Positions 39,444 through 48,225 of a stretch of DNA of 64,000 nucleotides are shown in pieces; position 1 is the first letter of the stretch, and each line of letters opens with the position of its first letter. The notes under the pieces were generated by a model, which made no database searches, had not been told where the DNA came from, and was given only the letters and a program-made list of their open reading frames with translations. Origin of the DNA: Sphingomonas sp. Root241 (GTDB lineage: Bacteria; Pseudomonadota; Alphaproteobacteria; Sphingomonadales; Sphingomonadaceae); contig NZ_LMIV01000002.1 of NCBI RefSeq assembly GCF_001428865.1, forward strand, positions 566,903 to 630,902. Reading direction: 5' to 3'. The translations under genes and the position numbers were made by a program.

Positions 39444-40996
39444 TGTTGGCGCTGCTCGTCGACCTCGGCTGGAAGTCGGGACTGATCGCGGGGCTCGCCC
39501 TGTTGGCGAACCAGCTGCTGCGGCGCCGCGCGCCTGGAGAGCGGGTTGCACTGCTCCGGGCGGGGACGGCGGCGCTATTGATGCTGCCGCTACTGGCGCG
39601 GGCAGGTCCCGAGTTTGAACTTGCCGTGCTTCCCGCGCTCGAAACTGCCGCTTTCGTGGTCCCCGCAGCGGCGAATACCGGAACTGCTTTGCCCACGATT
39701 GGGGAGGCGCAGGCTGCTACGGCGTTTAGCTGGCTACTGACGCTTTATCTGACGGGCGCGGGGTTGCTGCTCATGCGGCTCGGCATCGGACTGATCACCT
39801 TGTGGTGCTGGACGCACAGGGCATTGCCCGTCCGCGACCCCCGCTGGACGACAGCGCTGCAGGCAGTTCGATTGCGCCGGTCGGTGCGTCTATTGGTCTC
39901 GCCGCGCATTGTCGCTCCGATGAGCTGGGGCCTTTCGCCAGCCTGGGTGCTGATCGGCCCCGCCACCGAACGGCGTGCCGAACAGGCCGAGGCGGTGATC
40001 GCGCATGAGCTGGCGCATGTCCGACGGTTCGACTGGCCGGTACTGATGGCCTCGCAGCTGGCGACATTGTGCTTCTGGTTCAATCCGCTGGTCTGGCTGC
40101 TCGCATGCGAGCTGGCGCGGCAGACCGAGCTGGCGGCGGACGAAGATGCGATCCGCCATGTAGCGCGGGCGGATTACGCCCAGACGCTGCTGGCGCTGGC
40201 GGGCGGCGCGGCGCACCCCGCGGGATGCGGCATGTCGATCACATATGGCGCGCTCGGGCGGCGGATCCGTCATGTGCTCGATGCCGAAGCCGCGCGTCCC
40301 GCCAGTCGGCTGGTCTGTACCGCGATGTTGATCTGCGCGCCGCTGGCGGCCGCTCCCCTTGCCGTTACCCAATTGACCCGCGTGCCGGCGCCCCGTCCCG
40401 CGCCGATGCGAGTCGCAACGGACCCGCCGGCGCCAGCGATCGAGACTTATCTTCCCTCGCTCATTCCCGCAGCCCAGGCGGCCGAAGCACCAGCGATACG
40501 ACGGTCAGACGGCTATTCGCGCAGGCCATCCTCGGCACGCGCGCCGAGCCTGGTGGATACGACCGACGCGAAGCCGGGTTCATCGCCGGAACGAGACAGC
40601 GCGGGGCAAGCGGCATGGCGCGTGGGGGTTACGCCGCCTTTGCCGGCCGCGCCGAGTCCGCCAAGTCCCCCGGCGCCGGGAACGCAGGCGGCGGCATGGC
40701 AGGAAGCGCTGGCCGAAAGTCGCGGCCCTCGGGGTGAGCCCCGCAAGCGGACTGCTGGAAAAAATCGCGCGCAGATGGCAGCCGACATACGCAAGGCTGA
40801 GAGGCGTGAGGAGGCCGGCGAACTCGCCGCTTCGGCCAAGAGCATGCGGATCGGGGCGCAGGAGCTCGAGGCGCTCGCCGCCGACGGCACGGTGACGAAG
40901 GAAATCAGGGGCGTGCACGCACGCGAGGCAGCGTCGTTGCGCGAGAAGGCAGACCGGTTGGACTGGGAGGCGCGGCGGAAGCTCTTCGGGGGCTAG
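39443..40996 (+). CDS. M56 (BlaR1-like) membrane metallopeptidase
   Basis: A 517-residue membrane sensor peptidase. Membrane segments lie near 10-25, 36-52, 97-122 and 200-220. The zinc motif is HELAH (188-192) with downstream ELAADEDAI supplying the third ligand. The part after ~300 is not a penicillin-binding sensor domain as in true BlaR1; instead it is Pro/Ala-rich low-complexity (~310-440) and then a charged helical tail (~440-517). It is thus a partner for the BlaI-type repressor that probably cleaves it upon an unknown signal. ATG overlaps the blaI TGA by one base (TGATG). Confidence 0.88.
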   Translation: MLALLVDLGWKSGLIAGLALLANQLLRRRAPGERVALLRAGTAALLMLPLLARAGPEFELAVLPALETAAFVVPAAANTGTALPTIGEAQAATAFSWLLTLYLTGAGLLLMRLGIGLITLWCWTHRALPVRDPRWTTALQAVRLRRSVRLLVSPRIVAPMSWGLSPAWVLIGPATERRAEQAEAVIAHELAHVRRFDWPVLMASQLATLCFWFNPLVWLLACELARQTELAADEDAIRHVARADYAQTLLALAGGAAHPAGCGMSITYGALGRRIRHVLDAEAARPASRLVCTAMLICAPLAAAPLAVTQLTRVPAPRPAPMRVATDPPAPAIETYLPSLIPAAQAAEAPAIRRSDGYSRRPSSARAPSLVDTTDAKPGSSPERDSAGQAAWRVGVTPPLPAAPSPPSPPAPGTQAAAWQEALAESRGPRGEPRKRTAGKNRAQMAADIRKAERREEAGELAASAKSMRIGAQELEALAADGTVTKEIRGVHAREAASLREKADRLDWEARRKLFGG

Positions 40997-41081
40997 CGCC
41001 CGACCGCGCAAGCGAAGCTCGAAAACGAAAGCGCGATTCCGCGCCACGGGGCCGGCTTGCCGGCAGACAAGGGAGATTGCC

Positions 41082-41417
41082 ATGCGGACCCTCATGTTCC
41101 TGCCGCTGATCCTGCTCGGCGCCTGCACCACCGGAGCGGCGGCCATGTCCATCGAACCGGCGGCGCGTCTGGTCTTTGGCGATCTCGCGCTCGAAGACCC
41201 TTTCGGTCGGGCGGAATTGCGTGCGCGGGTAGCCGCTGCCACGCGCGAATTCTGTCGGCACCATGAAGACGAAGTGACTCCCCAGGTGCTGCGCAACGAT
41301 CGCTTTTATTGTTTCGAGCGCGTGCGATCGGCCATGCTCGCGGACATGCCACGCGAGGTACGCCGCGCCTACAAGCAGGCGATGCGGGAAGCGGGCGCGA
41401 ATGGACGGCGGCTCTAG
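41082..41417 (+). CDS. UrcA-like small lipoprotein
   Basis: A 111-residue protein with lipoprotein signal (LPLILLGAC, Cys at 15), followed by FGDLALEDPFGRAELRARVAAATREFC, which resembles the UrcA pattern (DLDLSTPAGRA.L..RV..AA..VC), and a second Cys in RFYCFERV, then a helical end. UrcA proteins are small secreted proteins of unknown function in sphingomonads and Caulobacterales. A GGGAG-type ribosome binding site (AAGGGAGATTGCC) precedes the ATG. It lies 85 bases after the M56 gene and its stop overlaps the SDR stop on the other strand by a few bases. Confidence 0.7.
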   Translation: MRTLMFLPLILLGACTTGAAAMSIEPAARLVFGDLALEDPFGRAELRARVAAATREFCRHHEDEVTPQVLRNDRFYCFERVRSAMLADMPREVRRAYKQAMREAGANGRRL

Positions 41418-42202
41418 CCGTCGATGCTGCCGCCGAGCGAGGCGTTGACCAGTCCGCCATCGACCGTGATCGTATCGCCGATCACATAATCACCGGCGCG
41501 GCTGGCGAGGTAGATCGCGGTGCCGGCCATATCCTCGTCGCTGCCGATGCGCTTGGCCGGGATCGCCTTGGCCACCGCATCGCCGTGGTCGCGCGCAGCC
41601 TTGTTCATGTCGCTGGCGAAGGCGCCGGGGGCGATCGAAGTGACGTTGATATGATCGCGCACCAGCCGCGCGGCCATGCGCTTGGTCAGATAGATCAGTG
41701 CCGATTTCGAAGCGTGATAGCTGTACGTCTCCCACGGATTGAGCCGCTGGCCGTCGATCGACGTGATGTTGATCACCTTGGCCGGACGCTCGGCCGAGCC
41801 GCCGGCCTTGAGCAGATCGTGCAGCGCCTGGGTCAGGAAGAAGGGGGATTTGACGTTCAGGTCCATCACCTTGTCCCAGCCCGCTTCGGGAAAGGTCTCG
41901 AACGGCTCGCCCCAGGCCGCGCCGGCATTGTTGACGAGGATGTCTAGCCGCGATTCGCGCGCGGCCAGATCCTCGGCGAGTGCGCGACAGCCTTCGACGG
42001 TGGAAATGTCGTGGGGCAAAGCGATACAATTCTCGCCGAGCGCCGCGGCGGTCTCCTCGCAGGCTTCGGCCTTGCGGGAAGAGACATAGACCTTGGCGCC
42101 TTGGGCGACGAAGCCTTGGGCGATCATTCGCCCGATCCCGCGCGATCCTCCGGTGACCAGCGCGATGCGGCCGTCGAGGCGGAACAGGCTGTTGGTGTCC
42201 AT
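41414..42202 (-). CDS. SDR-family oxidoreductase (RhlG/FabG-like)
   Basis: A 262-residue classical short-chain dehydrogenase: NADP-binding GGSRGIG (~17-23), DILVNNAGAAWG (~88-99), catalytic Ser in NITSIDGQ, YxxxK in YSYHASKSA, and the C-terminal ITVDGGL. The subfamily resembles RhlG (3-oxoacyl reductase-like; length and INVTSIAPGAF match). The substrate is unknown. The start at 42202 gives the expected DTNSLFRLDGR N-terminus. It is separated from the acyl-CoA dehydrogenase upstream on the same strand by a repeat (42210-42328). Confidence 0.9.
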   Translation of the reverse strand: MDTNSLFRLDGRIALVTGGSRGIGRMIAQGFVAQGAKVYVSSRKAEACEETAAALGENCIALPHDISTVEGCRALAEDLAARESRLDILVNNAGAAWGEPFETFPEAGWDKVMDLNVKSPFFLTQALHDLLKAGGSAERPAKVINITSIDGQRLNPWETYSYHASKSALIYLTKRMAARLVRDHINVTSIAPGAFASDMNKAARDHGDAVAKAIPAKRIGSDEDMAGTAIYLASRAGDYVIGDTITVDGGLVNASLGGSIDG

Positions 42203-42209
42203 CTTCTTA

Positions 42210-42328
42210 CTCCCTCTCTCCGCTTGCGGGGAGACGACAGGGCAGAGGGGCATGATGCCACCATTTCCCACTGCCCCTCTCCCGGCTTCGCTCCGCTCGC
42301 CACCCTCTCCCCTGAAGAGGAGAGGGAA
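42210..42328. repeat. intergenic repeat with CCCTCTCC/GGAGAGGG hairpins
   Basis: Between the acyl-CoA dehydrogenase and the SDR gene, the segment contains TCCCTCTCTCCGCTTGCGGGGAG and, inverted, CTGCCCCTCTCCCGGCTTCG... ending in CCCTCTCCCCTGAAGAGGAGAGGG. It forms one imperfect palindrome with nested hairpins. It resembles other sphingomonad intergenic repeats but has no second copy in this window. It probably ends the acyl-CoA dehydrogenase transcript or forms an mRNA structure. Confidence 0.7.
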
Positions 42329-42329
42329 T

Positions 42330-43475
42330 TTACCCGCCGCGCTTCAGCGTCTCGCGCGCAATGATCAGCTGCTGGATCTGGCTGGTGCCTTCGTAGATCC
42401 GGAACAATCGAACGTCGCGATAGAGTCGTTCGATCCCGTAATCGGCGGTATAGCCCGCGCCGCCGAAGACTTGCACCGCGCGATCGGCGACGCGGCCGAC
42501 CATCTCGCTGGCGAAATATTTGGTCGCCGCGGCTTCCATCGTGGTGTTCTCGCCTGCGTCCTTCTTCGCCGCCGTCTCGAGCATCAGCGCCCGCGCGGCC
42601 ATCGCTTCGGTCTTGGAATCGGCGATCAGAGCCTGAATCAACTGGTGCTCGGCGATCGGCTTGCCGAACTGTTTCCGTTCGCTCGCATAAGCGACGCAAT
42701 CGGCGATCAGCCGCTCGGCGACGCCGACGCACACTGCCGAGATATGCAGCCGGCCGCGATCGAGCACCTGCATCGCGATCCTGAAGCCCTGACCCTCCTC
42801 GCCGAGCCGATTGGCGACGGGGACCGGAGTGTTGTCGAAAACCACGTCGGCGACGCGCGCGCCTTTCTGGCCCATCTTCTTCTCGGGCTCGCCGATCGAC
42901 ACCCCGGGCAGGTCGCGCGGCACGAGAAAGGCCGAGACGCCGCGCCCGCCGAGCTCGTCGCCGGTGCGCGCCATGACGGTAAACAGCTGCGCCTTATCGG
43001 CATTGGTGATGAAGCGCTTGGTGCCCGACAGGCGGTAGACATCGCCGTCGCGGACCGCGCGCGTCTTCACGGCGCCCGAATCCGAGCCGACATCGGGCTC
43101 GGTCAGCGCGAAGCTGGTGATCACTTCGCCGCTGGCGATGCGCGGCAACCATTCGGCCTTTTGTTGCGGCGTGCCCGCCATCACCAATCCCTGGCTGCCG
43201 ATCCCGACATTGGTGCCGAAGGTCGAGCGGAACGCGGGCGTGGTGCGCCCCAGCTCGATCGCGACCTTGCACTCCTCGAGCATCGTCAGCCCGAGCCCGC
43301 CATATTCCTCGGCGATCGACAGGCCGAACAGGCCGAGCCCCTTCATCTCCTCGATCACCGCATCGGGAATAGCGTCGGCGGCCTCGACCTCGCCTTCGAG
43401 CGGACGCAGCCTTTCGCGCACGAAGCGGCGAATGGTATCGATCAGCGTATCGAAGATCTCCGGGTCGAGCGACAT
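42330..43475 (-). CDS. acyl-CoA dehydrogenase
   Basis: A 381-residue FAD flavoprotein: N-terminal helical domain, then ITSFALTEPDVGSDSGAVKTRA (seen in pieces, ~120-140), FAD-binding region, VLDRGRLHISAVCVGVAERL, QLIQALIADSKTEAMAARAL, and the catalytic Glu in RIYEGTSQIQ near the C-terminus (~366-375). It oxidises an acyl-CoA (chain length not predictable). The start at 43475 (MSLDPEIFDTL) is used; the 1026-residue reading that extends across the MFS gene is not a real protein. Downstream is the SDR gene. With FadL and glyoxylate genes in the window, it fits fatty acid or branched-chain use. Confidence 0.93.
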   Translation of the reverse strand: MSLDPEIFDTLIDTIRRFVRERLRPLEGEVEAADAIPDAVIEEMKGLGLFGLSIAEEYGGLGLTMLEECKVAIELGRTTPAFRSTFGTNVGIGSQGLVMAGTPQQKAEWLPRIASGEVITSFALTEPDVGSDSGAVKTRAVRDGDVYRLSGTKRFITNADKAQLFTVMARTGDELGGRGVSAFLVPRDLPGVSIGEPEKKMGQKGARVADVVFDNTPVPVANRLGEEGQGFRIAMQVLDRGRLHISAVCVGVAERLIADCVAYASERKQFGKPIAEHQLIQALIADSKTEAMAARALMLETAAKKDAGENTTMEAAATKYFASEMVGRVADRAVQVFGGAGYTADYGIERLYRDVRLFRIYEGTSQIQQLIIARETLKRGG

Positions 43476-43625
43476 CGAGGGAACCGTTCCTGTTGTTCGA
43501 ACCGGCAAGCTATAGCTACCCTTACGTATCCGGCAAGCCGTACCCGATCTTCCAAATACGGCGATTGACGTAGTCCCGGCGCCACCTATGCTGCGAAGGA
43601 GCAGTGAGCGCGAGAGGAGCCGGCC

Positions 43626-45092
43626 ATGGCCGCCAACGAAGCGAACGCAGGCGCGCCGGCCGTCCCGCCGGTCCGCCGCGTGCGCCAGTCGACGATGCTC
43701 GCTTACGGGTTCGGCGCGGTCGCTTACGGCGTGAAGGACTTCTGTTTCTCCACCTTCCTCTTGCTCTTCTACAATCAGGTGCTTGGGCTCCCTTCCGCGC
43801 AGGTCGGCTTCGCGATCATGTGCGCGCTGCTGCTCGATGCGTTTATCGATCCGGCGATCGGCTTCCTGTCGGATCGCACGCGCGGGCGCTGGGGACGGCG
43901 GCATCCGTGGATGTACGCGTCGGCCGCGCCGATCGCGCTCGGCTGGCTGCTGCTGTGGAATCCGCCGGCCTGGTCGCACGGGGCGATGCTGGTCTGGGTG
44001 TTCGCGAGCGCAGTGCTCGTGCGCACCGCGGTCTCGGCCTACGAGGTGCCGTCGCAGGCGCTCAGCCCCGAACTCTCCGCCGATTATGACGAGCGCACGC
44101 GGATCATGGCCTATCGTTACCTGTTCGGCTGGGCGGGCGGCATGGCGATGCTGGTGGCTTCGTACAGCTATTTCCTCGCACCGGAGGCGGGGCAGGAGAC
44201 CGGGCTGCTCAACCGGCAGGGCTATGTCGGCTTCGCGTTCGCCGGCGCAGTGGCGATGTTCGTCGCGATCCTCGTCTCGGCGCTCGGCACGCATCGCGAG
44301 ATCGGGCGGCTGCCGCGCCCCGAGATCGAACGGCAATCGCTCGCCGCCAATTTCCGCGAGCTGCGCGAGAGCGTGCGCAACCGCGCCTTCCTGATCCTGA
44401 TGGCGGCGGGCATTTGCTATTATTCGGCGCAGGGGATCAGCTATGCGCTGTCCAATTATCTCTACGCGCATGCCTGGGGATTTCGCGGTGCCGACTTCCA
44501 ATGGCTCGGGCTGATCCTGCTGCTCGGGGTAGTGGGTGCCTTCCTCATTGCGCCGCGCGTCGCCAAGCACACCGGCAAGCCGGCGGCGGGGATGGGGTTC
44601 ATGATCGCGGCGGCGGTGCTTCTCACACTGCCTTACTGGTTGCGGCTGGCGGGACTGTTCCCGGAGCCGGGCAATCCGGTGCTGGTGCCGCTGCTGCTGG
44701 CGATCTTCACGATCAACGCGACCTGCTCGGTCTCGTCGACCATCCTCGGCGCGTCGATGATGGCCGACGTCGTCGAGCATTCGGAGGCCGAGACCGGGCG
44801 GCGTTCGGAGGGCGTGTTCTTCGCCGGGGCGTTCTTCGTCCAGAAATGCACGAGCGGGCTCGGCATCTTCGTCGCGGGCTCGATCCTCGCCATCGCCGGC
44901 TTTCCCGAGGCGGCGAAGCCGGGGAGCGTGCCGGTGGAGACGGTGGACCGGCTGACCATCCTCTTTGCCGCGCTCTATCTGTCGCTCGGCTTCGCGGCGG
45001 CGTTCTTCTACCGGCGCTTCCCGTTCGGCAAGGACGAGCATCTCGCCCGGGTGGAGCGGCTCGCACAAGGGGAAATGCCCGCCGGAGGGTGA
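43626..45092 (+). CDS. MFS transporter of the GPH (MelB-like) family
   Basis: A 488-residue transporter with about 12 membrane segments. GPH/MelB hallmarks: YGFGAVAYGVKDFCFSTFLLLFYNQVLGL, IDPAIGFLSDRTRGRWGRRHPWM (~75-97), YEVPSQALSPELS.DYDERT.I..YR (~140-165), MMADVVEHSEAETGRRSEGVFFAG (~375-400). GPH members carry glycosides by cation symport, but in sphingomonads many transport unknown solutes. Divergent from the acyl-CoA dehydrogenase (150 bases apart). Its stop codon lies inside a hairpin. Confidence 0.92.
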   Translation: MAANEANAGAPAVPPVRRVRQSTMLAYGFGAVAYGVKDFCFSTFLLLFYNQVLGLPSAQVGFAIMCALLLDAFIDPAIGFLSDRTRGRWGRRHPWMYASAAPIALGWLLLWNPPAWSHGAMLVWVFASAVLVRTAVSAYEVPSQALSPELSADYDERTRIMAYRYLFGWAGGMAMLVASYSYFLAPEAGQETGLLNRQGYVGFAFAGAVAMFVAILVSALGTHREIGRLPRPEIERQSLAANFRELRESVRNRAFLILMAAGICYYSAQGISYALSNYLYAHAWGFRGADFQWLGLILLLGVVGAFLIAPRVAKHTGKPAAGMGFMIAAAVLLTLPYWLRLAGLFPEPGNPVLVPLLLAIFTINATCSVSSTILGASMMADVVEHSEAETGRRSEGVFFAGAFFVQKCTSGLGIFVAGSILAIAGFPEAAKPGSVPVETVDRLTILFAALYLSLGFAAAFFYRRFPFGKDEHLARVERLAQGEMPAGG

Positions 45093-45107
45093 TCCTCCGG
45101 CGGGCAT
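45075..45107. terminator. perfect 14-bp hairpin spanning the MFS stop codon
   Basis: ATGCCCGCCGGAGG (45075-45088) and CCTCCGGCGGGCAT (45094-45107) are perfect inverted copies with a 5-base loop GTGAT holding part of the TGA stop (45090-45092). It is followed by CCTTTCCT. It most likely terminates the MFS transcript and, from the other side, the aceA operon. The last codons (MPAGG) are thus dictated by the stem. Confidence 0.85.
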
Positions 45108-45145
45108 CCTTTCCTCCCCAGGAAAGTCTCGCTTCAGGCCCAGAG

Positions 45146-45301
45146 TCAGGCGACCCGGCCGAGGCGGTGATAGAGATTGGCGTATTTGATCGATTCGGGC
45201 CGGTCCTTGATCTTGGTCAGATGCGTCCCGACCGCCTCGCGGATCAGGCGGAAGTCCTCGGTCGAGAAGACGGCGCGGCTGCGCTGGGGTTCTCCGGTCA
45301 T
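45146..45301 (-). CDS. 51-residue protein downstream of isocitrate lyase
   Basis: A short open frame starts 15 bases after the aceA stop codon with a good ribosome binding site (AAAGGAGC, seven bases before ATG) and ends 40 bases before the terminator hairpin at 45075-45107. The protein is soluble and charged: RSRAVFSTEDFRLIREAVGTH, then KIKDRPESIKYANLYHRLGRV (given in parts), with a predicted helical middle. No known domain is recognised. Position, spacing and codon usage argue that it is real and co-transcribed with aceA. It may modulate isocitrate lyase or be an unrelated small protein. Confidence 0.75.
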   Translation of the reverse strand: MTGEPQRSRAVFSTEDFRLIREAVGTHLTKIKDRPESIKYANLYHRLGRVA

Positions 45302-45315
45302 CGTAGTTGCTCCTT

Positions 45316-46599
45316 TCAGGCAGCTTGCTTGTTGAACTGGGCGGCTTCGGTGCTTTCGGCGAGCGCGGTGGTCGAGCTCTCGCCGCCGGCCACTGCCTGG
45401 GCGATCGCATCGAAATAGCCGGTGCCGACTTCGCGCTGGTGGCGCGTCGCGGTATAGCCGTTTGCCTCGGCGGCGAATTCGGCCTGCTGGAGCTCCGAAT
45501 AGGCCGCCATGCCGCGATCCCGGTAGCCGCGCGCCAGCTCGAACATGCCGTAATTGAGCTGGTGGAAGCCCGCGAGCGTGACGAACTGGAACTTGTACCC
45601 CATCGCGCCCAATTCGCGCTGGAAACGGGCGATGTCGTCGCGGTCGAGATTCTTCTCCCAATTGAAGCTGGGCGAGCAATTATAGGCCAGCATCTTGTTC
45701 GGATGCTCGCGCCTGATCGCCTCGGCGAAGCGGCGGGCGTCGTCGAGATTGGGCTTGCTGGTCTCCCACCATAGCAGATCGGCGTGGCTGGCGAAGGCGA
45801 GTCCGCGCTTGATGCAATGATCGGCTCCGGTGCCGTCCTTCAACCGGAAGAACCCTTCGGCGGTGCGTTCGCCGGTGAGGAACTCGTGGTCGCGTTCGTC
45901 GACATCCGAGGTGATCAGCCTTGCGCTCTCGGCATCGGTGCGGGCGCAGATCACCGTCGGCACGCCGGACACGTCCGCCGCCAGCCGGGCGCTGTCCAGG
46001 TTGCGGATATGCGCCTGGGTGGGGATCAGCACCTTGCCGCCGAGGTGCCCGCATTTCTTTTCCGATGCGAGCTGGTCTTCATAATGCACCCCGGCGGCGC
46101 CTGCGGCGATATAGGCCTTCATGATCTCGAAGCAGTTGAGCGGCCCGCCGAAGCCGGCCTCGGCATCGGCGACGATCGGCGCGAACCAGTCGCGGGTGGC
46201 GCCGCCCTCCATATGCTCGATCTGGTCGGCGCGCTGGAGCGTCGCGTTGATCCTCCGCGCCAGCTCGGGACCGGCATTGGCGGGGTAGAGCGATTGATCG
46301 GGATACATCTGCCCGGCGGTGTTGGCATCGGCCGCGACCTGCCAGCCGGACAGATAGATCGCCTTCAATCCGGCGCGGACCATCTGCATCGCCTGATTGC
46401 CCGAAAGCGCGCCGAGGGCATGGATGTAATCCTCGCTCCTGAGCAGCTCCCACAGCTTGAGCGCGCCGCGGCGGGCAATGGTGTGCTCGATCGGCAGCGA
46501 GCCGCGCAGCCTGGTCACGTCCTCGGCCGAATAGGGACGGACGATGCCGTCGAAGCGGCCGCTGGGGGCGGGGACAAGATCTTCGAACGTCATCGGCAT
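45316..46599 (-). CDS. aceA: isocitrate lyase
   Basis: A 427-residue isocitrate lyase, first enzyme of the glyoxylate shunt, cleaving isocitrate to glyoxylate and succinate. Active-site loop KKCGHLGGK (~183-191) with catalytic Cys, [15 protein letters not shown] near the N-terminus, DAEAGFGG (Mg-binding region), [10 protein letters not shown], and NCSPSFNW (~315-322). Length is typical of the bacterial short form. It is divergent from an ScfR/RamB-type regulator with a 193-base gap containing a palindrome. No malate synthase gene is present in the window. Confidence 0.97.
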   Translation of the reverse strand: MPMTFEDLVPAPSGRFDGIVRPYSAEDVTRLRGSLPIEHTIARRGALKLWELLRSEDYIHALGALSGNQAMQMVRAGLKAIYLSGWQVAADANTAGQMYPDQSLYPANAGPELARRINATLQRADQIEHMEGGATRDWFAPIVADAEAGFGGPLNCFEIMKAYIAAGAAGVHYEDQLASEKKCGHLGGKVLIPTQAHIRNLDSARLAADVSGVPTVICARTDAESARLITSDVDERDHEFLTGERTAEGFFRLKDGTGADHCIKRGLAFASHADLLWWETSKPNLDDARRFAEAIRREHPNKMLAYNCSPSFNWEKNLDRDDIARFQRELGAMGYKFQFVTLAGFHQLNYGMFELARGYRDRGMAAYSELQQAEFAAEANGYTATRHQREVGTGYFDAIAQAVAGGESSTTALAESTEAAQFNKQAA

Positions 46600-46724
46600 G
46601 TCACTTCCTTGACAATGTGAACGGTGTCGGAAGCTGATATGCGTGCTAAATTGACTCTTTTATCCGAAATTCGTTCAATTGCACCGTTGACACGTGGTCG
46701 AAAAACAGGCCGATCTTGTAACTA

Positions 46725-46740
46725 TGTAAATATATTTACA
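46725..46740. promoter_or_regulatory. perfect palindrome TGTAAATATATTTACA between aceA and its regulator
   Basis: A 16-base perfect palindrome in an AT-rich stretch lies 125 bases upstream of aceA and 53 bases upstream of the regulator. A related half site TTGTAACTATG precedes it. Its location between divergent genes suggests a binding site for the product of 46793-48169 controlling itself and aceA. The binding protein is inferred, not shown. Confidence 0.6.
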
Positions 46741-46792
46741 AACTGAGTGTAAGTCGAGAATAAGAACATAGTAGGAACAAGGCTTGTAGGCA

Positions 46793-48169
46793 ATGGCAGA
46801 TGCGAAATTGTTCGCGGGACACGCGGTCCGCCGGCTGCGCCGTCAGCTGGGACTGAGCCAGGCCGCGATGGCCGAGGCGCTGGGCGTGAGCGCGAGCTAT
46901 TTGAATCTCGTCGAGCGCAACCAGCGCCCGGTCTCGGCGACGTTGATGCTGCGGCTTGCCCAGACCTATGACTTCGATCCGCGCCGGCTCGCCGCGAGCG
47001 AACCGGGGGGCGGCAGCGAGGCGCTTCGCCGGCGGCTCGCCGATCCGCTGTTCGCCGATCTCGAGATCGATCGGCATCAGTTAGAGGAATGGCTGGCAGG
47101 CGCGCCGGGCGGCGCCGAGGCATTCGCGCGCGCTTATGACCGGATCGGCGGCGGGACGGCGGGTGCGGCCGAGCCCGAGGATGCCGGCCGCCAAGTCCGC
47201 CGCGAAATCGAACGCTGGCGCAACCATTTCGGCGATCTCGATGCCGCGGCCGAAGCGCTGGCGGACGAACTCCGCATCGCCGCCGGAGACCTTTACGGCG
47301 CGATGGCAGAGCGGCTGCGAGTCAAGCACCAGCTCGCGGTGCGCATCCTGCCTGCAGATGTGATGCCTGATCGGATGAAGCGGCTCGACTTGCACGCGCG
47401 CCAGATCCAGCTCTCGGAAATGCTCGACGCCTCGGCTCGCAGCTTCGCGCTGGCCGAACGGCTGGCGGAGGAGGCGCGGGCGGAGATCGACGCGCTGGTG
47501 AAGGGTGCCGCGCTCGATCGCGTCGCCGAGCGCCTCTATCGCCGTCACCTTACAGGATATTTCGCCGCCGCGGTGATGATGCCCTATGCCCGCTTCCTGC
47601 GTGCCTGCGAGGCGAGCGGCTACGACATGGAATTGCTCCAGCGCCGCTTCGGCGCGAGCTTCAGCCAGGTCGCGCATCGGCTGACCACGCTCCAGCGCGT
47701 CGGCGCGCGCGGGCTGCCTTTCTTCCTGCTGCGAGTCGATCGCGCGGGGCAGGTTTCGAAACGCTATGCCGGCGCGAGCGCCTCGCCGCTGGTCGAGGGC
47801 CCGGGAATCTGTCCGCTGTGGAATATTTTCGAGGCGTTCGCCCGCGACGAAATCCTGAGCCATCTGGTCGAGCTCGAGGACGGCAGCCGCTGGTTCACGC
47901 TGGCGCGCGCGGTGCATCCGCAGGGCGCGCGCGTGGCGAGCGTGCCCGCGCGCTTCGTGATGGGTATCGGACTCGCGGCCGATCAGGCGGCGACGCTTGC
48001 CGTAACGTCGGGGCGCGATCTGGCGGCGCGCGCGATGCCGATCGGGCTCGGCTGCCGGGCGTGCACGCGTCCCGATTGCCCGCAGCGTTCGGCGCCGCCC
48101 GCCGGCCGAGCGATGCTGTCGAACGAGCGCGAAAGCGGCGTGACGCCGTTCGGTTTCGCAGGCGATTGA
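46793..48169 (+). CDS. XRE-family short-chain acyl-CoA-type regulator (ScfR/RamB-like, DUF2083)
   Basis: A 458-residue regulator. The N-terminal HTH_3 domain (~8-65) has LRRQLGLSQAAMAEALGVSASYLNLVERNQRPVS (in parts). An ImmA/IrrE-like or DUF955-type middle follows, although its HExxH-like zinc site is not obvious. The C-terminal part carries VEGPGICPLWNIFEAF and a Cys-rich end GCRACTRPDCPQRSAPP (three Cys), as in RamB/ScfR/PrpC-type regulators of acetate and propionate metabolism. Divergent from aceA, so it probably controls the glyoxylate shunt by sensing acyl-CoA. Confidence 0.88.
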   Translation: MADAKLFAGHAVRRLRRQLGLSQAAMAEALGVSASYLNLVERNQRPVSATLMLRLAQTYDFDPRRLAASEPGGGSEALRRRLADPLFADLEIDRHQLEEWLAGAPGGAEAFARAYDRIGGGTAGAAEPEDAGRQVRREIERWRNHFGDLDAAAEALADELRIAAGDLYGAMAERLRVKHQLAVRILPADVMPDRMKRLDLHARQIQLSEMLDASARSFALAERLAEEARAEIDALVKGAALDRVAERLYRRHLTGYFAAAVMMPYARFLRACEASGYDMELLQRRFGASFSQVAHRLTTLQRVGARGLPFFLLRVDRAGQVSKRYAGASASPLVEGPGICPLWNIFEAFARDEILSHLVELEDGSRWFTLARAVHPQGARVASVPARFVMGIGLAADQAATLAVTSGRDLAARAMPIGLGCRACTRPDCPQRSAPPAGRAMLSNERESGVTPFGFAGD

Positions 48170-48225
48170 CCGCCGCCGGCGCAACTTGCCGGACATAAAA
48201 GGACATAATTGCGTCGGTTTGCTTT

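Noticed and set aside
43475..45410. N-terminal extension giving a 1026-residue acyl-CoA dehydrogenase
   Set aside because: The extra ~640 residues overlap the divergent MFS gene antisense and look like GC-bias noise. The real dehydrogenase starts at 43475.
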